Shown here piece by piece: positions 12,005 to 23,344 of a DNA stretch of 64,000 nucleotides. Below the pieces are notes generated by a model. The model did no database searches, was not told where the DNA came from, and saw nothing but the letters and a program-made list of their open reading frames with translations. The DNA comes from Psoroptes ovis (Eukaryota; Arthropoda; Arachnida; Sarcoptiformes; Psoroptidae), in assembly GCA_002943765.1 (NCBI GenBank), contig PQWQ01000002.1:806001-870000 (forward strand), in the 5' to 3' direction. Each line of letters starts with the position of its first letter. The stretch's first letter is position 1. The position numbers were made by a program, and so were the translations under genes.

Positions 12005-13872
12005 AAATATGAAAAATTCATTGAAAATTAACTGAAGAAAATTGTTAATAACCATTCACTTGTGGAGCACACAATTAACAATTAACTTGGCATCAAGCAA
12101 TGTGAATCATTCAATTGGCCCTTGAAAACAATTGAAAATACATGCATTGACAATGAAATATTATCGAGAGCCAACTAAAACAAAATTAAAATCAGCTAAA
12201 TGTTGATTAGAATTTTAAAATTATATCGCTATTATAAGTGTTAATAAATATGAGATGATAATGCTGCCTGATAATTGTGATCATATTAATAATAATAATA
12301 AAAATATCTGAAAAATATTGAGCTTAACACGAATTTCTTCACGATCATCGCCATCACCATCATCAGTATCATAGGAATCACTATATTTTAAGCTTAGTGT
12401 CAAAAATTGACCAGCGAAAACGGTAATTTTTCTTCACAATTTTTCTTTCGGTCCATTCACTTCGGTATATTTGTATCAAATAATATTTACCGAAAATGAA
12501 AAAAGAAACAAAAAGAAAAAGTTGTCGAGTTTTCGTTGAAAATTTATGGCTAAAATACTTGAATTGAAAAATTAATATAAATACCCCTGTACACACACAT
12601 ATCCAACAGCAGCAAACACTAATACAGCATACACCAATACAACACCAATTGATAAGCACGATGTTGATGATGATTATCGTGTGAAGAAATTCATAAAAAT
12701 TCGTGTCAAAAAACGATGCTATCCGATATAATCGTTATTATTATTCAATATATCAGACAGTGGCCATAGGAAAACAAAGCACCAAAATACCGAAAAAATA
12801 ATTCTTGACAATTTTCAAAAATCTTCATTTGAAAAATTGCATTCAAACATTTCTACATTATTTTTCAAAGAATCAACATTTCAAAAAAAATAAAAATTCA
12901 AGTATTTCAAAACTATTATAAATTATACCCAATGTATATCTTTTGCGTGTGTTTATCCTTGGAACCATAGACTCAAACACATACAAACACACACCGAAAG
13001 AATACTAATTAGTTGCATTAATCATATTTTTCTTTTGGTCGATCACTTTGGCTATGGTTTGAAATGTTGTATGTCCATCTTTATCTATCCATGGTTCTTG
13101 TCTCGAAAAATAATCCAAATGAAATGTAATGTCCTCTCTGGTGGATGAATGAATGAATGAATAAATGAACGAATAAAAAAATCTTCAGAATTTGAAAATG
13201 GAATGAGAAAATGAATTTATATTTATATTTGAAGCCAAAATTTGAAATATAAAAAATAGATAAATTATACTCAGCATGAAATATCGAAAAATATTTTTTC
13301 ATAACAATTTCATTTCATCTTGTTATTATTCATTTAAAATATCAATTTTCATATTTTTCTTCATGCTCTCCATCCATGGTCTCTCTCTCTCATTCATATA
13401 GTTGTTTCATTTTTAATAAAGATATTAAAAAAAAAATTTTGACAAATGATTTCCAATAATTTTTGTCATTTTTTGCATTCATTCGTTTGTGTGTGTCCAC
13501 TTGAAATGCTGGTCGAAATAAATAAAAATGATTGAAAATTGAATAATAAATTGAAAATATTGAAAAAACGATGGAATATCATGAACTAGAATGAAATGAA
13601 ATTGATTTTCTCGAAAAAAAAACATAGAAAGAAAAACATTTCAATGTCATCGATTTGATTGATTTGTTTTTATAATTTGAATTTCTCTAGATTTTTCAAT
13701 ATTTCTAATATTCATTTTGTTATTCATGACTATGGAAAAATTTATGGCAAATATGCAAAAAAACCAAGAGCCAAAAAATCAGGTGAATCTCCATATGAAG
13801 GTAGGAAAAAAAATTCAAATAAAATCAAATGAATATTTTGTTTGGCAGAAAAGAAATGTTTGGAAAAAAAAT
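12005..13872. other. Intergenic, AT-rich DNA
   Basis: No gene is supported. The longest open frames are rich in Phe, Ile and Lys and cross homopolymer runs. A short (TGAA)n run lies at about 13142-13165. Confidence 0.55.
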
Positions 13873-13952
13873 TTATGTTGTCCGGAAAGTTCTGGCCGAT
13901 TTTCATGAGCAACTCTATTGATTAAGCGGAATGAATTTTTGAGACAGCCTAA
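13873..13952 (+). mobile_element. Mariner-type MITE copy 3 (80 bp)
   Basis: Reads TTATGTTGTCCGGAAAGTTC, then the shared core with TCATGAGCAACTC and TTGATTAAGCGGAATGAA, and ends GAGACAGCCTAA followed by TA. The right end is slightly decayed (GAGACAG instead of CGGACAG), and the left TA is not preserved exactly. Confidence 0.85.
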
Positions 13953-15930
13953 TATATTTCGATTAGAAAAAATCGTTTTGAATTAATTAAATTTTTTTCT
14001 TCCATTTTGTGTCTAAGATGCAAACTCATATGGATTTCAATATTGAAAAAACTTCGCAGATAGAAAAACCATTATTTCTTGCATTCTTCAGTTGCCATTG
14101 AAAATCGATTATCGACCATTTTATATGGAGATAAAATATTGAACATTTAAACTCTATATATTTTCACATCAAAATAAATGAAATTTTGAAAATGAATCTG
14201 AGAAAAAATTGACGATTAAAATACAAATAATTGAAAATAAGAAAAAATATTATCATTCATCAAAATATCATTTTGGCACTTTTGAAAATTATGATGATAA
14301 TAATAATAATATCGGTGATGATGATCGGTTTTTTTTTTGGTTACTTTGATTGTAAAAGGTATTAACCATACTCATATTCTCGAATAACATTGGTTTTGGA
14401 TGATGATGATGATGATATGATTGAAATTATCAGAGAAAATACACCATGACCATAATTGAAAATCTTTTCAATTTTAGTTTGTTACATCATAAATTTCGAT
14501 ATTTCGTTTATTTTATATTATTTTCACCTCACAAAATGATGAAAATTTTTCAATGATAAAACATATTAAAAATTGTTATTTTTTTTCGCTCTTCATTTTG
14601 TCAAATTGATAATGATAATATCGGTAGTAGTAGTAGTAGTAGTCCATAAATTATCAAGTTATCACAGTTTTTTTTTTCAAAGGTAATAATCATTATCATT
14701 TTTGGTAATATTGGTACATTGTAATATCACATTAAAATAATGATAGCATCATTTGAAATAATGAAAATCATAGGTGAATCAACCGGACTATCATTTTATT
14801 TTATTCCATTTTTCAAACATTAATGATGATCCAATTGAACAACAATGGCAATAATGATACAATGATTGAAAACAATAATTTCTAATTAATTTCTAAGCGG
14901 TGTGATGGCCTCGGTAACATTCAAAAAAATTGATGAAGAAAATCCATAATAATTTATTGGAAATCAAAATCGAAAAAAGTAATTCTTGGGTTATAATGAT
15001 TATTATTATTGTTATTATCATCATTGCTATTATTATTATAATTGAAAAAATAGTCGATAGTCTTTGTTCATTTTACTTTCATACCATCATTATCATTATT
15101 ATTCATGATGATATAATGATAATACCACAGTCAAAAAATGGACATCGATAGGAGTATTTAAAGCTAATAAATTTTCGTCAAAAGGAATATTCTTGGGTGA
15201 AAACAATATCAATTTTGATGTGAATAACAAGAAAACAATTTACCAGAAGAAGAAAAGATTGTATTCCATTATTATTATTTTCATTTGCTTCATCTTCAAT
15301 TTCATTCCGCCATTATCAATAATTGAAAATGATTGATTCCCAAAAACATTGATTTTTTTGTTTTGTTGCAACATCAATGTCGATGAATTTCAATGAATAT
15401 TTCTTTAGCATGATGGTAAACGGCACCTTCACCAACTACGACCAGTAGCAACAACAATGAATAACAATAACACACAGCCACAACAACAACATCGAAAAGA
15501 TAAAACATTCATTATTATTGTTATGATGGTTATTATTATGATTATTATTTTTAATTAGTTTTACATTACATCAAAAAATTTTCATTTTTATTATCCTTCC
15601 ATTTATCCATTTTGCCCATCATCATTGATAACATCTCTTTGATGCCACATTTCAAATTCATATTCATTCACATTGTCTTCAGCGAGAGATTAGATAGGCA
15701 AAGAGAGAAAGACTAGGAAATCAATAAATCAATATTTTTGATTGTTTTTGTATGATTAGCGATAGTGCTTTATGTCAGTTTTGCTGTGTGGTGTCAGTTT
15801 ATATTCTTTCAATTATGAATTTTTACTTCTCTTCATTCTTTTGCCATTGAAAATTGGATTTTCTTATTAATTTTATCCATGTTTTAGACGTAGAAAATCG
15901 TAGAGAATTGATTGAAGAAATTCTTAAGAA

Positions 15931-15948
15931 AACATCTTATAAGATGTT
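15931..15948. repeat. 18-bp perfect palindrome
   Basis: AACATCTTATAAGATGTT equals its own reverse complement. It stands alone in ordinary AT-rich DNA. It could be a binding site for a dimeric protein or chance. Confidence 0.8.
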
Positions 15949-18306
15949 TGGCCAAATATTTTTTTTTCTGGTTACCAGCATCGACGGATAGAAGGCGCAA
16001 TTTTGATTTAATTTTTTAAAAAATATTTTTCTGCTTTTTCTTCGGTGGAAAAAATGCGAAATACTTCTCTGCTTGATTTGATATTTTTGCTTTTCTTTCT
16101 TCTTACATTCGTGTGAATACATCATCATGATGATCGCCGATTCACCGGAGGGAGACATGATGATAAATATTTATTGAAAATGAATGAAAATAAATATTTT
16201 TTTTTCTTTTACAAAAGAAAAAAAACAAGAAGAAAAATCTAAAACTAAGCAAAAATAATAAAGAATAAAATGCATTAAAATGCTGAATGAATGAATTGAA
16301 AAAACATGCTGAATGAATGAAAAAATAAAACAAAAAAATAAAAAGCAAAAATGAAATAAAATGGAAAAAAATCGAAATGGAAATATTATTCGTATCAATG
16401 ACTATGAAATTTGAAAATTGCTTCACATCAAATACTGAATAATATAATGGTAAATGGTAATGGTAATAATAATAATAATCAAAAATGATAATCAAAATGA
16501 ATTTTGAATGAAAATTTATTGCCCAATTTGAGTTGAGTTGAATGAAAGAATCAAGAAAATATTTGCTGTTGTTGATATGTTTGATTCCCACTTATTTTTT
16601 CCTCTTTTTTTTGTTTCGTTTGTTTCATTTGTTTTTGGTCATGTCACTATCTCTTGGAAAACAAAAATGTTTGGAATTTTTTGTTTTCACATTTTTCGTT
16701 GCTTTTTCCACAAAACCTAACCCTTTTCGAAGAATTTTTTTTTTTTCGTTCGATAATTTTTTCCAATTCACCAATTCAAATTACCAAAATGATGATAGGG
16801 CTATGTGAGGGATGAAGCTTTAGCAAAGGTTTGAAATATTTTAAATTGTGAAAAATTTTTCACGAAATCAAATCAAATGAAATTTTTTTCATTCTTTTCG
16901 ATAAAACAAAAACAAAAAATTAAATGAATGAATGAATCCTTCGAGAGATATTTCTGAAAATTTTTTTAGTCAAATAAATGAATGAAAATTGAAGTTATTT
17001 CTTGGTGCAAATTCACGTATAAATATAATCGAATCAAATTTAATGTCGATATGCTTTGATTGAAGATCATTTCATTTCATTTTTTTTAAATTCTATTTCT
17101 CAGAGTTCATAAAAGCCAAGAAAACATTGGCGATAATGATAACGATGATGATGATGATGATAATGATATATTATTCGAAAACATTTAGTTTAGTTCGAGT
17201 GTTTAGTGCATTTTGATTTTAAAATATTTTGAATTTAATTCATTCAAAAAAATCATTTTCATTGACCAAATAGTCTCGTGGCTTCTTATTTTATTTCATT
17301 TTTTCTTGATGCTTTTATTTATTTATTTTTGTATTTATTAAATTATTATTATTGCTGCCTTCGATGATATGAAATAATGAAATGGAAATATTTATGATTA
17401 TCATTATTATTATTATCATATCAAATATGGTCACTTTCCCTTCATTTTTCACTAAAAACAAACGATCAAATCAAATGAATTGCCTCGAAGGAATTGGAAT
17501 TGAAGGAATCAATTGAATTTTAAAATATTGAAATTTATAAAATTTAATAAAACGAATCATTTCATTCTTCTGCCCGGAACGCTCATGCATTCAAGATGGT
17601 TTTTGTTTGAATTGAAAAATTCTCAAATTATTTATTTATTGCATTTCAGAATAAATGAATGAATCAATGAATGAATGAAAAAACAGAAACAGCCATTTGA
17701 ACGTATCAACAATGACGACACAATGACAAACCAAATCATCCAAGTGTTACCTGGACAAAAAAAAAGGGAGAAAAATTTTTGATAAAATAAAAATAAAAAT
17801 AAAAAAATGTGACATCTAAATTGTATGATTTGACAATGAAAAATTTGTCGCTGTTTGTCGATTGTTTGGTGCTTGGTGTTTGTATCCATGTTTGGATGAT
17901 GGCAATTTACGCTTCAATTGATCTTTTCATTTGTTGCCATCATTATTATTTTTATTATCATTTTGATTTTGACATAATATACAACAATAATACAAATCAG
18001 TGAAAATGATCTCACCTAAACAACATTTATTTTTTTCAAATAAAATAATGACAAAAAAAATTCATCTTTTGAATGATATTTCCATTATACATTCATTTGA
18101 ATTTTCATTTTTAAAAATTGAAAATTTTATTATTGCTCATTATGTTAAATGCATATCGAATCAATTTTTTTTTCAAATTAATTTTTTTCCAAAAATTAAT
18201 TTTTCAATAATAGATTTAATTATGATTGATGCCTTAGTAGTAATGTAGTAAAAATTAGTAATTTGATACCTATGAAACCACAAAATGAAAGCACTTTGAA
18301 TATTTG

Positions 18307-18330
18307 ACTCATAGATTTAGATCTATGAGT
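18307..18330. repeat. Hairpin with perfect 10-bp arms
   Basis: ACTCATAGAT, a TTAG loop, then ATCTATGAGT. The arms pair perfectly and are not simple-sequence repeats, which is unusual for this window. Confidence 0.85.
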
Positions 18331-19167
18331 AAATAACCATGCTCACTTTTTCTGTTGATTAGGATGATGATAATAATAAAAAATAATTATTCATGAAACA
18401 AAAATAGTGACAAATGTCAAATAACATCAATCAAATAATGATTGCTGTTTATATGCTTAAAAATTTCTGGAAAAATTGGCCAAGAATTTTCGAAAAAATG
18501 AAAATAAATTATGCATTTTCTATCTTCATCTCTTCACAGAATATACAGATGGATACAGTTGAATGGACTTGAAAATTGACAAAAATTTATATCTCTTCAT
18601 TCTTTTACTATTTTCAAAATTTGAAAATTATTATTATTAAAACAACTATTATTTTAAATTTTATTGAAGAAAAAATAAAAATTTCTTCTCCAAAATTTTG
18701 TTCATTGAACTTTTGATAAAAATTTATCGAAAATTATGAATTGTTATTGGTGCTTGGTGCTGATTTTCTTCCATTTCTTCAAAAAAGATAAGAAATAAAA
18801 CATTTTTTTTTTGTGACATTTGACAATTGATTATCTGGGTGATTATTATTGGCAAATTTACGATTTACGAGTTACGATTTGAATTTTTTTTCCATATTTG
18901 AGGAGAAATAAGGATAAAATTCCAAGACGATGCGAGAATTTGACATTTAATTTGATTATTTCATTTCCATTTTTAAAGTATTCAAACAATTTTTGATTTC
19001 CAACTCAAAGACATAACCAATTGACCAGAAGTTGAAAAGTTTTTCTTAAAAAAAAATTCAATGACATTCAATTGAATCCAATTGATTGAAATTAGATTAA
19101 AATTTAAATTTGAAAATGATTTTATTATTATTTTTTTCTCTGAAAAATTATGAAATAATGGAAAGTT

Positions 19168-19185
19168 TAAATATTTTCATACTTG
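19168..19185. repeat. 18-bp target-site duplication of the LINE, left copy
   Basis: TAAATATTTTCATACTTG lies directly outside the 3' (GAT)n tail of the element and is repeated exactly at 23327-23344 beyond its 5' end. This defines both edges of a target-primed insertion. Confidence 0.95.
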
Positions 19186-19203
19186 ATGATGATGATGATG
19201 ATG
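19186..19203 (-). repeat. LINE 3' tail of ATC triplets
   Basis: About six GAT triplets on the plus strand (ATC in element orientation) sit exactly between the 3' UTR and the target duplication. Non-LTR elements of this group often end in short simple repeats rather than poly(A). Confidence 0.8.
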
Positions 19204-19205
19204 AA

Positions 19206-19229
19206 GAACAAGCAAAACAACCCTTGTTC
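19206..19229 (-). other. Stem-loop in the LINE 3' UTR
   Basis: GAACAAG and CTTGTTC form a perfect 7-bp stem around a 10-base loop, directly adjoining the triplet tail. In several non-LTR families a 3' stem-loop is what the reverse transcriptase recognises. That role here is inference from position. Confidence 0.5.
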
Positions 19230-19262
19230 CGTGATCATAAGGGTGGCAATAGTATGGTCACA

Positions 19263-19811
19263 TCAGCCGTGCCCTGTCAGCAGTCTTGTCAAATCCCTAT
19301 CGGGACTAAAGTTGGTATTGATTCGCGATCCAACTGTTGGAAAGAACAATTTCGTCGTGTGGCCATCAGCAGTCTCCGTCCATCTCTGATTCCAAAGATT
19401 CAGTATGTCCAACTTCGACGCTTGGCATAGTGTCATCATGGGCACTCGGGTGTAAAAAACATCCGAAAGGTCGACTGCAGCAACCTTGGCAAACTTATCA
19501 GCTAGATCATTACCAAAGTTGCCACAGTGCGACCTTGTCCATTTCAGACAAATATGGCCACGATGGTTACACACGATACGAAAAATGTCCTGCACTAATT
19601 CATTAAGTGTATAGATATTATGCAAAGCCCAAATCGCTGACATAGAATCAGTTATAATTTGAGCATCGACAATACCATTTTCAATGATCCAAACCAATGC
19701 GTTGCGGATGGCCAACAATTCAGCCTGAAAGACTGAACATCCAGCGCCAAGGCGGAAACATTGAATTACACTTGGGATGCAATTTTCATCATTGAAACAA
19801 CAAAAGAACAC
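19263..19811 (-). pseudogene. LINE ORF2 fragment: RNase H domain (frameshifted)
   Basis: This frame carries most of an RNase H domain: a FQAELLAI motif, TDSMSAI, and the WTRSH...GNDLADKFAK end that holds the last catalytic residues. The first catalytic strand (TDGSRSED) is in the neighbouring frame of the 19766-20440 fragment, so a one-base shift near 19795-19805 splits the domain. The apparent start here is GTG and is not a real initiation site. The frame ends soon after an LTGHG motif. Relatives usually continue beyond LTGHG into a Cys/His segment, so the C-terminus is probably truncated by a TGA at 19263. Confidence 0.85.
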
Positions 19812-20440
19812 CCAACCAGGTCCTCAGACCTCGATCCATCAGTGAAAATGGTACAACTATGAGAGTCAGTACAAAATTCCAACTCAGCATCGATCCTCTC
19901 AATAAAAAAAGATTGGACCAACGCTGGATGGATCGAGTCTTTGAACCTGATCGGGAATTCATATTGTTCCCTCAGATAAGCATCACTTTTTATCCTGAAA
20001 ACATCTGATCGCAGCTTGATCACCAAGTCAACGGGAATCAAATTAGCAATGATCAACGATGCTTGCAGCGACACAGTTCTGGAAGCGCGAATCATACCAA
20101 CAGCAAAACGTCTTTGCAAACTTAACAGTTTGCCACGTTTCGTTCTGCTTGACAAGACACTGTTCCATACAGGGCAGGCATAAACTATCATCGGTTCGAT
20201 CGCTCGAACGTAAATAGTACGTAAGACGTCATACGATAAGCCCCATCTTGGACCAAATTTTTTCTTGATGCAATTAAACATTTTCATTGATTTTGTCTCG
20301 ATATAGTCAATATGATTTGCCCATGTTAGTTTTGAATCAATCATCAAACCAAGTATTTTTAAACATGGTACTAAATCAATTGATCTGCTATTCATAATGA
20401 TCGGGAAAGACGCCAAATTTCTATGTCTTGATATAATCAT
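19766..20440 (-). pseudogene. LINE ORF2 fragment: RT thumb/connection and start of RNase H
   Basis: It begins at the KCMIISR-like segment that follows the catalytic motifs in this family, continues through KILGLMID and KLTWANHI (late palm and thumb), the YACPVWNS segment and the connection region, and reaches TDGSRSED, the first RNase H strand. It then runs out of frame. It follows the upstream fragment directly with a 4-base ATGA overlap in a different frame. This is a relic of a single ORF2, not a separate gene. Confidence 0.88.
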
Positions 20441-22284
20441 GCACTTGGAACATTAAATTCTCTGAGTCTGTAAAGAATGATGTCATATCTTGCAGAATCA
20501 AATGCGCCTGAAATATCAAGCGATACGATATAACCATAATTATTTCGATCATTTATATCATTAATTTGTGATATTAAATTTTTCAATGCTAATTCAGCAC
20601 CTTGCTGAGGTAGGAAACCAAATTGATTGTATGACAGATAATGATTGACGATTAGGTGATGCATAAGCCGACATTTAAGAATATTTTCAAAAATTTTTCC
20701 CATAACAGGAAGCAAAGAAATCGGTCGATACGATTTATAACCAGAGCCATTATTTTTCGGTATTAATTTGATAGTTGCTTTTTTCCAGTATTTTGGGAAA
20801 ACACCAAATGCAAAACATTTGTTGAACAGATTCAATAATAAGAAAGGATATTTATAATGTATTTGTTTGACTATGTTGGCAGATATTGCATCGAAACCTG
20901 GCGATTTGTTATCTTTTTCCATATTGACAGCAGTATCGACTTCATTTTTAGTGATACAAAAATCTTTTTTGTTACAATTAATTATATAATGATGGTGAAC
21001 AATAGAATTATTATCATTATTCATATCTGGAAACATCTTATTCAATAAATATGTTGCAGTTTCATTTATGGATACACACCAAGTTGTATCATCTCTCTGT
21101 ATCGTTTTCAATGTTTGATTGATCGATAATTGATTTTTGCAATGATGATATAACTTTCTCCAGACATTGTATCTATCAATTTGATTCAAATAATTTCTAC
21201 AATCATCAATTCTCGTCTTTTCTAACAAATTTTTGAAATCATTAACACAGGTCAAATATCTTGCTCGCCACAAGGCGCGATTCACTGGGCAACGTTGACG
21301 CTGATAACGTCTACGCAGATTTTTCAATAACGATAGTTTCATTTTCAAATCTTGTGACAATTTAGTTTTAGATGTTGGTTTCAATATTGGTAGACAGTCA
21401 TCACAAATTGCACAAATAGTATTCATAAGATCATTGACAAAATTTTCAATATCAATATTAGAATTAAGTGTCTTTGCATTATCATCAAAATAAGATAAAA
21501 TAGATATTTGTTCGTTAAATTCAGACCAATCGATACATTTGGTGTTATATTTTCTTGTTAAATAATAAGATTTAATCGGAGGAATGGTGTCGAAGATAAA
21601 TGAAATCAAGTTGTGGTCAGAGCCAGAGACTAGATCTTCTACTTTCCAATTCGAGACATAATTGATTGCACGTTGATTAATCACTGTTAAATCGATCGCG
21701 CTCTGATGTCGACTATTATCGAAAGTCATTTTGCCATCATTTAGAATTATGAAATTTAGGCGACATGTAAAATTTAAAACAACAAGTCCACGTTCATCAT
21801 TAAAATTCCCTCCCCAAACCCGATTATGACTATTGAAGTCGCCAGAAATAACAATAGGATATTTTGAATAAGAAATAACCAATTTTTCCAAATTTTCAAG
21901 ATGATTTTTGAGTGATGAAATTTCTTCGTTTTTGGAAAAATAGACACAACATAAAATAAATGGCACAGAACAATTCACCAAACAACATGCACAATTTGAA
22001 TTTGTGAACTGATCGATTTTAAAAATATCGTATGAGGATACAATAGCACATTTTGGTTTTACTGGGTGATAAACACTGTTAAATCCAGAAAAACCAGCTG
22101 GAAAAGATACATGAGGTTCTTGGATACAGAATAGCGATGATTTTAACAATGTAGCATTTGTCAGGAACATCAGTGTTGACTTGTAGCTATGCTGCAAGTT
22201 CTGGGTCAATATTTTGATATTTGTTTGACTAGTATCCATAATCAATATTGGATTTGATGCGTTCCAAGGCGATTTTGTATTCAT
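20437..22284 (-). pseudogene. LINE ORF2 fragment: endonuclease and N-terminal half of RT
   Basis: Motifs of an APE-type endonuclease are all readable: QNLQHS, IQEPHV, the GDFNSH site, SAIDLTV and SGSDHN. The reverse transcriptase then begins with DNKSPGFD, IKLIPKN, YRPISLLP, NQFGFLPQQG and motif A (LDISGAFD). It stops a few residues later at FNVPSA, before the region that should hold YADD. The first in-frame ATG is at 22284. An alternative ATG at 22239 overlaps the ORF1 TAG at 22229 by 11 bases, the close overlap typical of coupled ORF1/ORF2 translation. Confidence 0.9.
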
Positions 22285-23269
22285 TGCAGTTTTTGTCAAA
22301 AACTGAATGTTTAATGCAGACAACTTTTCTTGGATTTATTGTGTTGCGATATATACAATTCGTGCATGTTGGTGATGAATCAGATGTTGAAGTCGATGCT
22401 GCAGAACAAGTACGTGAAAGATGTTCGCCTTGACATTTGCAGCAAACGGGCTTGTTTTTGCAATATTTCATCGGATGCCCGAAGCGTAAACACTGAAAAC
22501 ATTGCGTTACCGAAAGATAATCTTTTACAGTGCAACATTTATAACCAATAAATAATTGACCAAGCTCAATACATTTTTGCCACACTAGTGGAGAAGCTTC
22601 AAAAATCATATACTTGGTTCCTACCCGGTCAGTTTTACTACGTATTTTCTTAATAAATTGTCTTTCATCATTCAAAAGATTTTTAATTTCTTCATTCTGC
22701 TTCAATATATAATTGACGATCTGTTCATCATCAATATCCAACTCAATGCCCAATATTTGAAACGTAGGATGTCTTTTACTCGGGATATTTATTTTAAGAC
22801 CACATTTTAGGTTGTTCAATTGTTCTCGTAAATGCAAACAATCTTTCTTTTCTTCACATTTAATGATAACTTTCTTGTTCCTTATTGGAATCACTTTTTT
22901 CATTTTGATGCCAGAATTCGCCAATTGATTTGATGAAAAAACCCCTTTCATGCACGATAGTGTTTGTTTCGAATCGACGATTTGAGCATTATTATCTGGT
23001 TCTAGAATGCAAATATGTTCAGTCTTCTTTTTGATATCATTTTTAACTACTTGAGTGTATGATGGTTTTGTATCTTTAGTTTGAATCGAGGATTTAAGAC
23101 TCTTGATTTCCAATTGTGCCGATGTCATTAAAGTTTGAATGAATACAGAACAAGCAGCCAGCTCCTTTTTGTAACCAGAAATATTCGTGTTACCGTGCAC
23201 GTTCGATAATTTTTCCAAAAACTTGGCCCATTCGTGGCCTAATTGAATATTTTTATCAAAGTTTGACAT
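22229..23269 (-). CDS. LINE ORF1, zinc-knuckle Gag-like protein (346 aa)
   Basis: An intact frame starting at ATG 23269. The reading frame is open further upstream, but only to a GTG. The first third is polar. A central region (about 125-245) has the spacing of the RRM-like/pre-C2HC segment of LINE ORF1 proteins. Two knuckles follow: C257, C260, H265, C270 and C276, C279, H283, C288, with a further Cys/His-rich stretch to about residue 328. Proteins of this type bind the element RNA and form ribonucleoprotein particles with ORF2. It remains uninterrupted although ORF2 is broken. Confidence 0.9.
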   Translation of the reverse strand: MSNFDKNIQLGHEWAKFLEKLSNVHGNTNISGYKKELAACSVFIQTLMTSAQLEIKSLKSSIQTKDTKPSYTQVVKNDIKKKTEHICILEPDNNAQIVDSKQTLSCMKGVFSSNQLANSGIKMKKVIPIRNKKVIIKCEEKKDCLHLREQLNNLKCGLKINIPSKRHPTFQILGIELDIDDEQIVNYILKQNEEIKNLLNDERQFIKKIRSKTDRVGTKYMIFEASPLVWQKCIELGQLFIGYKCCTVKDYLSVTQCFQCLRFGHPMKYCKNKPVCCKCQGEHLSRTCSAASTSTSDSSPTCTNCIYRNTINPRKVVCIKHSVFDKNCNEYKIALERIKSNIDYGY

Positions 23270-23326
23270 ATTAAAAAAAAAATTTTTTTCTCGAAATTTT
23301 TTATTTGTTGTTGTTAGCACAACGAC
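23270..23326 (-). other. LINE 5' UTR
   Basis: 57 bases between the target duplication and the ORF1 ATG, starting GTCGTTGTGCTAAC in element orientation. Elements of this group carry internal promoters here, but no specific element could be recognised. Confidence 0.6.
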
Positions 23327-23344
23327 TAAATATTTTCATACTTG
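23327..23344. repeat. 18-bp target-site duplication of the LINE, right copy
   Basis: TAAATATTTTCATACTTG, identical to 19168-19185, directly upstream of the element 5' end. The exact match indicates a complete and fairly recent insertion. Confidence 0.95.

Larger units (their letters stand above)
13953..19167. other. Intergenic, microsatellite-rich DNA
   Basis: No gene is supported. The stretch contains many (ATT)n/(GAT)n runs (for example 14284-14320, 14403-14420, 14990-15050 and 17145-17165), (AGT)n at about 14627-14642, (TGAA)n runs, an 18-bp perfect palindrome at 15931-15948 and a 10-bp-arm hairpin at 18307-18330. The longest open frame (16142-16591, minus) is a translation of A/T tracts rich in Phe, Ile and Tyr. 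Confidence 0.55.
19186..23326 (-). mobile_element. Non-LTR retrotransposon, I/Jockey/R1-like group (4141 bp, inactivated)
   Basis: On the minus strand the order is a 57-bp 5' UTR, ORF1 (zinc-knuckle nucleic-acid-binding protein), ORF2 (endonuclease, reverse transcriptase, RNase H), a short 3' UTR and a tail of ATC triplets. An exact 18-bp duplication of host sequence flanks it, so the insertion is complete at both ends. ORF2 has lost the middle of the reverse transcriptase and has a frameshift in RNase H, so this copy cannot be autonomous. The combination of an APE-type endonuclease, RNase H and a two-knuckle gag places it in the I/Jockey/R1/LOA assemblage. The exact clade needs a phylogeny. 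Confidence 0.93.

Noticed and set aside
16142..16591. 149-codon minus-strand open frame
   Set aside because: The translation is almost entirely Phe, Ile, Tyr, His and Ser derived from A/T runs and (ATT)n triplets. No motif, splice signal or domain supports it.
19110..19606. Plus-strand frames of about 90-106 codons over the LINE 3' end
   Set aside because: Antisense to the RNase H fragment. The Asp/Met runs come from the (GAT)n tail.
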